Assembly: GCA_037447655.1 (NCBI GenBank)
Contig: JBBHKE010002855.1
Coordinates: 35,001-99,000 of the forward strand
DNA: 64,000 nt
Direction: 5' to 3'
Source of the DNA: Zygnema cylindricum
Taxonomy: Eukaryota > Streptophyta > Zygnematophyceae > Zygnematales > Zygnemataceae
How positions within the stretch are numbered: position 1 is the stretch's first letter; each line of letters starts with the position of its first letter. The notes beneath the pieces were generated by a model. The model was not told the DNA's origin. It did not search any database and saw only the letters and a list, made by a program, of their open reading frames with translations. Shown in pieces: positions 55,380-64,000 of this stretch. The translations under genes and the position numbers were made by a program.

Positions 55380-57440
55380 ACAAAGTACAAGACCCCTCAC
55401 ACTAGGTGACAATTTGGGTACAAAAGAGCCTATTATAGTATTATTCCCTCAAAAGGAACACTAGTTACAGTCAAGCTGGTTGGTAACTCAACAACAAAGG
55501 AACTAGCCACACAACGCCACAAGGGTCACGCTGATTCTTACAGACGAGATGTATAGCTAGTTCCTGGTCAATTTTCTCTCCTATCTAAGAATCTTCTCCA
55601 ACAATAGCAAACACTCTCCCCCCAAGCTACTTCAGTTGCTGGATAGGCCTGTCCGTACAATTGAGATAATAGAGTCTTTGACGTACCAACTGGAACAACC
55701 ACCGGGATTGAAAATTCATCAGTTTCTATATCTGTCCGTTAAACCGCATCGGCCGCGACTGGACAATGACAAAAACCTCATATTTCAAAGTTGTTTGTAC
55801 ATTGTATCAATGACAAATGGTGTTGCTCCGGTAGCCAGCCAACGTGCCAACTTTGTTTCCAAAGTCGTCAAAAACAAATGATTGAGAACGAAAATGTCTT
55901 CATTTTCCTAAATTATATCACAAATTTTGCTAAATGTCACTCAGATTCGTGGCAATGGAATGATATTGTAATAGATAGCAAAAATAGAAAGCATTGTTAT
56001 AATACACAAAATTCAACGGATTACCTTTTTTTTTTTTTTACTTTCCTTTTTTTCTGAGCTCCATCCTGGTTAGTGAACCTCAAGATGTTGATATGAAAAT
56101 AAATCCACCATAAATGAGACAACTACAATGAAATATTCCACTTTTATGCCTTCCTATACAACAAAAATATTTGTTCAAGTCTATATTGCACTCACTTGAT
56201 GATAGAATCCTTTGTAAATTACCAAATCTATAAACACAACTACATTTAAGAACAAGCTATTCTCACCCTTGGCCCAATTTAGACTCTACCTAACACATTT
56301 TGCCTTAGATAAAGTACAAAATAAAACACAAACTAGTTTAATTTTCGAAAAAAAGGAAAAATAAAGGAAAAAAAACCAAACAAGTAATCGCAAGGGAAGA
56401 GGTCAGCTTGAGGCAGGTATTGAGCACATTTATTCAAACCACCATAGAAATAAATTTAATGTACAAAAAAAGAGCTGTGTAAATACAACAAAACATATTA
56501 CTCCAAATTACTAGAAATACATATCGAGACAGAGAGGTCCTACCGCTCGTGGGCAGAGGGAGGTTGAACCCTCACAATCCTAATACTAACAGATTTTTGT
56601 CTTGCGGTAACTTTACCTCTCCCGCTCGTGGGCAGATGGAGGTTGAACCCTCACAATCCTAATACTAACAGATTTTTGTCTTGCGGTAACTTGTATTGTG
56701 ACAGCTATAAGTTTGTAAGATAAACACACTTATTTTATCCTCGCGTCACAAATAGCAAGGTGATTAATAACAATGTTTCATGCAATTATCAAATACAAGA
56801 ATAGATCGTTACTAATTGTGTAATTTCAACCACTTAATAAGACTATCTATATATCATAGATTAATTTCTTCGATAGAATTTCAGCAATTTTGGATAATGT
56901 ACAAAATATAATAATACTATGATTTGGAAGCATTTGTTGTACCTTTCTAAAATTTACATAAGATACAAAATGTTTATTTACAATGAAAATTGTGTACTAC
57001 CCAATAACAGTGTTGAAAAAATAGCTTTTGTTACGTCTCTCCAACTAGTCTATTAGTGTTATATCACAGAATTTGGTTCAAGACTGCCTGTCCATTGTTC
57101 ATCTTGGGCTCCATGAATTGGACTTTTCAGTTTTTTTTTATGTTTTGGGATTTTTTAGAAATCTCTAACTGTCACCTCCTAAATTTCCATGTAGGTTTCA
57201 ATTATAATAATTCAGCGTCTCTCTTGTTTCCCAATTCCACCATACCCCCTGTTTCGATTATTAATTAACTTATTATAGTACACACCTTATCTTATTGCAG
57301 TATAGTGATAGGTTTGCAAACCAAACGCAATAGAATGCGTGTCATATTATCCTTGTGGCTATGAGTATTTTTTTTGTAATTCATTTTCGTATATTTGTAA
57401 TTGTAGTTTCATCTGTAAGTAACTAATATAGCAAAAAAAT
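55380..57440. other. No gene seen; one 89-bp tandem pair
   Basis: A/T-rich. At 56541-56700 an 89-bp unit containing CCGCTCGTGGGCAGA and TTGAACCCTCACAATCCTAA is present twice. 55636-55881 is an 81-codon frame of unknown nature. Nothing else supported. Confidence 0.5.
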
Positions 57441-57449
57441 TATGTAACT

Positions 57450-59639
57450 TCATCCAAAATAACAGAGAGAACAGTTAAGAGCCTTTAAAGTGGGATCTCC
57501 TTTGGACATGGATCCCAAAATGCGGTTAAATTGTGCGCCATCAGATGTTTTCCATGGATGATATGCATGAAGATGAGTATCATAAGTAGTCCATGGCCTG
57601 CTGCGGTTCCTCTCCCAAAGATATGACACCCTTTGTAGAGCATCTGGGTCCCAGTGCTCTGGATGCTCTGTGGAATACAACATCATTGGGATGGCCAGCT
57701 GAACAAAAAAAACACCATGAAAAGTCAGTCCATGTTTTTTTTTTGGGAAAAATAGGTGAAAATCCGAGTTCCACCGACGTGTCATATTTTTCCATGAAAA
57801 CCATGGCCATGATTTGATATTCCATGGATATGATACTTTAAAGAACACAATTTTTACCACAAACAAACAATCCTATCCTTAAAATGTCCTTCAAGCAAAC
57901 TTACAGATAAAAAAAGTTGGAACGCCAGTATAACCGCAAGTAAAGATTTTCCACCAAAAACATAGAATTTATCATTATTGGGGAAATAAACCTCTTCTAA
58001 ATGCTCCAAGCAAAATTTCAATTTAATTCTTCACATCCCAGACACAAGCCAAGCCCTTAAAAGCAAAAGGATGATATCCACAACTTTGCCACGTAGACAT
58101 TCGTCGAAGAGACCATGACGCTCACCTCGCTAACAACATTTGCGCGAATATAATAAGGCACGAGCTCTGAAATAGACGAAACAATTCGCATAGGAATATA
58201 AAAAATGTCATAAACGTACTTCACATAACCTCTTACACGAGGAGTTTTCGCCAAGGTTTTGATTATCGCCTTCGGCTCAGTTCCCGGAGGGCCAGGTAGA
58301 GCTTTTGCGAGATACTCATTAAATCGGTCGATATATGAACTTGGAATATCTGCCAAGGCTTTCATCAATGGTTGATAAAACTTGGGTTTGGTGCACCAGT
58401 CTATTTTATCAAATGGTAACAGGGTAGTCATATCGACTAATGTCACGTCCTTTGGGAACCATATCTTATCCTGCGTTTATTCCATTTCACGAAACGGGGG
58501 AAATGATGAGTTTATGAACTCGTATACCCAGGCATTACCTTTCCGAAACTGATAAAACATGAGAAATTTGGGAAATTTTTCAATATTTTGTTCCTAGAAC
58601 TCTATTTCTCCAAAAAATATCAATAGTATAAATTTGCAGGTGGATGAAAAGGGTTCCACAACAGACAAAAACCGACTTTAGGAAGACTGACGATTGAAAA
58701 CTCGAACTCCGATGTTTAAAACTTGCAAAATTAGTTCAAACTCACCTTATCCGCGCCGACAAAATTCCACTAATTCAAAAGCAAGTCGTCGTTTATGAGA
58801 AGAAAACCTCGAACTTTCGGGTAGTTGGAGAACACGGCGGGAAGTTCTCTATACGAAAGCCATCCATTTTTCGCATTTTTAACCTGCACACAAGGCAATT
58901 GAGGATGACGTGGCGACTTGGTGTCCACTCCTTTCATAAATGTTCTTAAGAAAGCTTTTGATTTTGGGTAAAAAATGCACTGCCTAATAAAGCGACACAT
59001 GTCAAATTCATCTTCTTGAAGATCAACTAACCGTGAAAGAAATCCCAAAAAAAAGTACACAATAAAAATGGAGCGTAAAAAGAAAATAATCCGGAAGAAG
59101 GAAGGGTGTCTCTCCTCCTTCTTTCCAGTCTTGGTGCACTCCGACCGACTCACATTTTCTACGCCCCACTCTCTTTCCCCATCGGGCGAAAGAACATGAA
59201 TATTCTCAAAAACTCGACCATAAATCGCGCGCCAATATTTAACCGACCGTTTAAACGTCGGGTGGTTGTAATTAACGATTAAAACGACGCCCTCAAACGA
59301 AGCGCGCCAAGTTTCCAGAGCCGCAATGTCATCGGCGGAAGGGGTGTGGGAATTGCTCCGTGCACACTGGGAGCAGTACGAATGATCTCCGACGGATTTG
59401 AACAGTCCTGCCGGACACGCGGGACATTTTTCGATGGTATTCCCGCCAAAAGAGGAGGATCCGACACCGCAAGGGTCGCTTTCCGTACACCGGGCTGTCG
59501 GTAAGTCGCAAGGGTAGCCGGCCAGGCAACTTTTTTTTAGGCAGGCGCAGAAATCGCCGGAAACCGGCGATATGGCGAAGTAGGACAGCGTGAGGAAGAA
59601 GGAGAGCCGGGAGAAGGAGAGAAGGGAGAGAGAGACCAT
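57450..59639 (-). CDS. Secretory-pathway glycosyltransferase-like protein, in-frame TAG
   Basis: Four exons, all introns phase 0: 59639-59154, 58979-58746, 58470-58126, 57698-57450 (TGA). About 437 codons. Starts MVSLSLLSFSRLS with a hydrophobic core; an upstream ATG at 59717 would add 26 residues, but the nearer one gives the better signal peptide. Next comes a cysteine-rich segment (CPACPAGLFKSVGDHSYCSQC) like ephrin-receptor/GCC2-type repeats. The body has ALETWRASFEGVVLIVNYNHP, KYWRAIYG, VHVLSP-like IHVLSPDGE, GWLSYRELP, RGFLLINDDLLLN and, after splicing, WNFVGADK and DKIWFPKDV. The NDD (DxD-like) motif suggests a nucleotide-sugar transferase; the family is unsure. TAG at 58772-58770 interrupts between LLLN and WNF although all later exons stay open: a recent nonsense mutation or sequence error. 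Confidence 0.72.
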
Positions 59640-60043
59640 CGTGAAAGAGAGAGAGAGGAGCGTGAAGAGCGAAGAACGGAGGGGCTTTATGTGGACATAC
59701 GACTTTACAGGTGTCATGTTGTATAGTACAGGATTGTACGGTCGTTAGGACTCCGGAGACCATAAAACCAATCCGTACACTTCTCGGAAACGATTATTAA
59801 CTAATATGTACAATACCGTACAGTTAGCTCTTCGGTCCGCAACAAAACAAAAAATTCAAAACTAACCTTCCAAAAAAAAAGGAGCAAGACTCACACGTGT
59901 CCTCTAGCATTTATAGTGGACGAAACAAACCAATACGTGGACGGATGCAGAAAACCGAAGCAAAAACATAAACAAAAAATTCAAAACTACAGTAAACCTT
60001 CCAAAAAAAAGGAAAAAGATACTTTTTCAAACCCTTGTCTTTT

Positions 60044-60874
60044 AGGGTATGTCCCCATGTGCATAAGTAAGGGTTTTTTTCTGTCGTTTTCCTGTAAAAC
60101 TTAGCGCCGTACTGCCTAAGTTCCAACCGTACGAAAGAATCGCAAATTTGTAGGGTACAATTTGCGTCATCCTCGAACTTATAATGTACGAAAATTTGTC
60201 GTCTTGTGTTTTTCGACCCACTTCCACGACAAAAAACGTCATCTTCAACCTTATCTTTAAAACACATGCGCGATGTGTTTTAAAACTAGGGATTCTCGGT
60301 AAACAAATAGGAACATATATTCGCACGTGCCGTAATTTCCGAAAAAAATAACACGCTTTTAAAAGACAAAGAAAAGTACAAAATTCGCTATGTTTTGTCC
60401 GTTTGCTTTCAATACGACAAATAAAAGTACACAATTTGTTTGGTTTTGTCCGATTTCGTCTAGTACGGATTTTTTTTTTGCAGGGGTCTTGAAATTCCGA
60501 TGCCATTTCACGTCAACCGGACAGGAGACGCGAAGGCAAAGCGCATTCTTCGACCGTGAAACTGCACAGGCTGGAATGCGGTACGTCTACAATGTCAGGG
60601 TAAGGCATGCGACGTCACAAGCAGTTCCAAAAAATAACGATGCGGTACGTCTACAATGTCACGGTGAGGCATGCGACGTCACAAGCAATTCCAAAAAATA
60701 ACGTGCGAGACGCTGACAGCCGTCGCAGGTATTGTCGACGTATACAATCGTCACAAGCGAAAGTTACGATTTTGACCTTACAGACATAGGGACACTTGAA
60801 AACCGGGTCCTGCAGATCCGCGCTAAAATACAAAGTAAGTTCGCTAAGTTACAAGTACATGGGGATATACCCTT
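60044..60874. mobile_element. TIR element with CCCCATGT ends
   Basis: Left AGGGTATGTCCCCATGT, right inverse AAGGGTATATCCCCATGT, about 830 bp. Contains two copies of a 65-bp unit (TGCGGTACGTCTACAATGTC … GGCATGCGACGTCACAAGCA) at about 60577-60705. Relatives: 10329-10700, 27950-28300, and ends at 5898 and 13975. Target duplication not clear. Confidence 0.72.
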
Positions 60875-61029
60875 AGAAACTAAAAAAACTTGAAGCGCGG
60901 GAAACCACGAAGTTGGAGGGAAGACAAAAAGGAACTTTACGGGATATCCTCAGTCAAAGAGTTTTGGTTGGATTTGACTTTCTGTTGGATTTTTGTGGAT
61001 TCGTAGTCCACTTTGTCAAAAGGCACGTG

Positions 61030-61187
61030 GTGATTGAAAGGCACGTGGATGGTCGCGATTGAAAGTTAAGATTTTCAGCTTACGATTGGCGGTCTCAAAT
61101 TGAAAAGATGACAAGGGTGTACAGAGTAAAAATGTTATAAGTGGCGAAAAAAATACTAACGCTAATAGCGATAAACGCGGTGTAGCG
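61030..61187. mobile_element. Right half of a CACCG MITE
   Basis: From GTCGCGATTGAAAGTTAAG to CTAATAGCGATAAACGCGGTGTA. The left end is missing. Confidence 0.75.
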
Positions 61188-61388
61188 AGAACACCGCGAA
61201 TCGCTATTAGTGTTAATGTTTTTTTCGCCGCTTAAAACAACTTTTCTCCATAAACACGTCGGATTGTGGATCGGACGGTGGCGATTGAAAGCTAAAATTC
61301 TCTGCTTCCGAATGGCGGTCTTAAATTAAAAATTGGACAAGTGTGTACGGAGAAAAGAAGTTTTAAGTGACCAAAAAATTATTAACGA
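61188..61388. mobile_element. Left part of a CACCG MITE
   Basis: From ACACCGCGAATCGCTATTAG to ACCAAAAAATTATTAACG, where it stops abruptly at unrelated sequence. Placed 6 bp after the previous truncated copy. Confidence 0.78.
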
Positions 61389-61537
61389 CCTCTCCGAAGT
61401 GGGGAGCCGGATGGTCGCAGATTGGGACCATACATAATCATCCAGCGTTCGATGCTTTTGCCCATACTCTTGGAGAATCTTGACCGGATCTTTTGAAATG
61501 TTTAAAAAAAAAAACAAAAAAAAAACAAAATTAACCC

Positions 61538-64000
61538 ATGGTACCAAAAAGTACGAAATCCTGTGAACAACCTGACTTTTCCACTAATCTTGTTCTCCCT
61601 TACCGTCCCCCCCATTTTGGGGAGCACTCTCCTCATAAGCTTACACACTTGCATGTCCACCCACCCGCCCGCATTGTCGCAGCTGTGGCTCCTTCACTCA
61701 TCGAGCCCGTTTTGACTCCCCTATCAAATCCTAGTCCTCTTCAGGTACCGTGCCCTCAGTGTGGAAAGTTCTATGTTGCAACGGGCGGTTTGTCGAGACA
61801 TTTGAAGTCGTGTCCACTCACCCCTAAAGGAATTCCGCCCCTCACCAAAGGTCACCCTCATCCCTCAAGTGTTCGCTAACAACCCTCTCCTAGTGATTGG
61901 GACTATGTTCGACGCTTAGACGTCCTTGGGTGTACCACCTAGGCTATCCTCGACCTAGGCTCTACACTTCTATTCCCAACCATCTTCGTGAATCTGTCGA
62001 AGCAGCTCTTCGACTCCCTTTGGCTTTATTGGCCACGGACATCACCAATGACGCAGCGTGGCACCTACTTTTCTTATTCCCACTTTGGGTTTTGGTTTTG
62101 CCACGGAGAGGGGGTGCGCGCGGGGCTCGTGAGACAAAGGCGCGGTGTCAACGGTTTCTGCGAGAGGACTGGAAGTCCTTGCAGCAAGAGCATACAGATC
62201 GTGTCATAAGTCTTTCCATGTCCCCCCCTCAACATCGTGCCCCGCTCCCAAGCTCCACGTCGAGGTAGCATCAGGCGGTCCACCTCGGTCGTTCTGGCGA
62301 GTATTCTTGGGCTGCTCGTGCTTTTCGACCTTTCCAACCATCTCCGTCTTCCGAGGCTACGGTTGACACTTTACGTTTGTTGCATCCTCCTGCCCCTGAA
62401 GAGATCCTCCCTTTCGTAGAAGTCCATGATCCTCGGGAATCGTTCGACTTGGAGAGGGAAGCATTTACTACAGCTTTGCTTCAGACGCCTCATCTTTCCC
62501 CTGGGGTCCATTTGGGATGGTGTACGAACTTCTCCGTGACGTATTTCCTCCTGACATCCCTTCTCAGGTTTTGCTCTTCTCTTTAAGGTGGCTTCAGAGA
62601 TGGCTCGAGGACATGTTCTACACAATGTTGTACCCCTTCTCTCTACGGCTCGCCTTGTCGCTGTTACTAAGCCTGCTGGGGGAATTTGCCCAATTGCTAT
62701 TTTTGAAATTGTTGTATTTTATAAATCTTTATTTCAGTATATAGTGGTAAAAATAACCTATAATATTTTTCTAAAGTAGTCTACTATAATACTTACCTTA
62801 ATTAGCGTTACAATAGCAAAAAGTACAGTAAAGTGTATTGTACTTTTACACGGACACATGTCCGCAAAAAAACGTATGCAGGTTTTCGGAGTGGCGCCGA
62901 AAGTCAGCCACACGCGTCACGCAGTTGACGATATGATTCACAAGATCGGACGAACGGGATGTGAACCGGGTATTCCGGAAATAACTGGTACAGTTGGATG
63001 GTACCAAGTCGATTGAATTTGTTCCAACAGACGCGATTCACCTAGGACCACAAGCCTGATTCACCAGGGACCACAAGCGTAATTCGCGTGGGACCACAAG
63101 TGACGAAGCACTCAGGTGCTTTTTACTACACGACCACATTCGGTTGGACGTTAGCGACTCTTGCTGACTAAGCATTTGGAACGTTTTGTGTACGGTTGGA
63201 ACGTTTTGTGTACGGTTCAATATTGGGAAATATCTGAATAACATTGTTTTGTATTTTAGTGTATAAAAAATAGTGTTCCATTAAGCAGGTTTTTAGAAAG
63301 TAATAATTAGGGTTTTGAGGTACAATGACATATAGGTAGGATGTGTTGTTGTTAGTCAGGATAATAAACGTAGTAACAGTTACCCAAATTAGTGTAGATC
63401 AATATATACACAGTGTGAGTATATAACTTAGGACTTAGCCAATTTTGTAGTATCCAGTATTGGGAATATGATTTTCTAAGGGCAGTTTTTTGGGAAAATT
63501 CCAAACATCATATCTTATGGTTTACTAAGTCATTTGGGATGTAATTTTGGGAATTGTCAGTTTACTCTATTTTGTATCACTGTGATAAATTTGAGATATA
63601 TTGGCTTTCTGAGTAATATTTTGTGTCTGTTCAAAGTTGGCTATTGAGTAGGTACTTTGATAGTTTCCACTGTTTTTCATGTCTACTTCCACTATTACTG
63701 CTGATTCTCCTCCTGCAACGGTGGTTTTAGAACAGCAAAAATGTTGTACCGTTTGGTCGCTTGCGCGATGTGCATTCAACTCCAAGGGGCTTTCCATGAC
63801 CATTTCTCACCGCACCAGTTCGGCGTTGCTACAAAGGGGGGTTGTGAGACGATTGTTCATGGTCTTCGGACTGCTTTGGATCTCCATCCGGATTAGGTGG
63901 TCTTTCAGGTAGATGTTGCTAACGCCTTTAACACTGTCAACCGTAATGCTATCTTCTGAGAATTGCGACATTCTCCATCTCCTATAAACCAAATTTTCCC
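61538..64000 (+). pseudogene. R2-like non-LTR retrotransposon, interrupted by ~1-kb insertion
   Basis: 61538-61879 encodes a C2H2 finger CPQCGKFYVATGGLSRHLKSC, typical for the N-terminus of R2-like elements. Broken frames follow: YELLRDVFPPDIPSQVLLFS near 62515-62580 and, in another frame, ARGHVLHNVVPLLSTARL, VAVTKPAGGICPIA up to 62719. The reading resumes at about 63735 with MLYRLV, then IQLQGAFHDHFSPHQFGVAT, GGCETIVHGLRTALDLHP, VFQVDVANAFNTVNRNAI. This is the reverse transcriptase. Stops are present (for example after DLHP), so it is dead. It continues past the right edge. The protein order matches 24333-25712. Confidence 0.78.
62720..63734. mobile_element. Insertion of unknown type inside the R2-like element
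   Basis: Separates two halves of one reverse transcriptase (…GGICPIA and MLYRLV…). The word TGTTGTA occurs at both joints (about 62712-62718 and 63741-63747), a possible 7-bp target duplication. Interior has no recognised domain. Contains a short tandem GGAACGTTTTGTGTACGGTT at about 63178-63217 and GGGACCACAAG repeats at 63048-63100. Confidence 0.5.

Noticed and set aside
56540-56705. Repeated GGTTGAACCCTCAC, at first sight two tRNA-like ends
   Set aside because: No cloverleaf can be drawn; it is a simple 89-bp tandem duplication.
1-64000. CRISPR arrays, bacterial operons, ribosome binding sites, rRNA genes
   Set aside because: None seen. Spliced genes and eukaryotic transposons show this is eukaryotic nuclear DNA.

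Overview
The window looks like nuclear DNA from a eukaryote of the plant lineage: a streptophyte alga, or possibly a bryophyte or another land plant. Support for this: a plant-type leucine-rich-repeat (LRR) ectodomain with an LRRNT_2-like start and 24-residue LxGxIPxxIG repeats, an L-type lectin joined to it, an extensin-like proline-rich linker, Arabidopsis-type CCCTAAA repeats, Copia, hAT and non-LTR elements, and GT-AG introns. Gene density is low. Much of the rest is simple sequence and small inverted-repeat transposons. The species cannot be named from this. A 10-N gap at 19262-19271 shows it is a draft scaffold.

The main content is a long minus-strand gene (about 42544 down to at least 29255). 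I could chain 17 exons with matching splice phases at every junction. It reads: signal peptide, L-type lectin, proline-rich linker, LRRNT, five one-repeat LRR exons, an LRR end fused to an EGF-like module, a papain-family cysteine protease with its catalytic residues, and two EGF-like modules. A second copy of the front end (signal peptide, lectin, proline-rich exon) lies in the same orientation at 4507-399 and runs off the left edge; its first lectin exon carries frameshifts. A small secreted-protein gene lies antisense inside an LRR intron (35967-36641).

Other genes: a plus-strand gene for a secreted protein with two PAN/Apple-like modules (15826-17907); a plus-strand gene of unknown function with a long Glu/Arg-rich exon (19557-22919); and a four-exon minus-strand gene for a secretory-pathway glycosyltransferase-like protein (59639-57450), which has an in-frame TAG right after its NDD motif.

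Mobile DNA fills most of the rest: hAT-type elements with 8-bp target duplications (7286-9241, 12305-12722, 43935-44769, 46130-48676, 50029-50487), TA-flanked MITEs with CACCG ends, a Harbinger-like element with TTA duplication, Copia remnants on both strands (51.8-52.6 kb and 53.8-55.3 kb), a hAT transposase pseudogene (14.1-15.0 kb), and two wrecked R2-like non-LTR elements (24.3-25.7 kb and 61.5-64.0 kb).

The most unusual observation is that many exons in two genes on opposite strands have partial, decayed direct copies of their own ends in the adjacent intron: exon-end plus donor copied downstream, or acceptor plus exon-start copied upstream. The second is the lectin-LRR-papain domain architecture itself.
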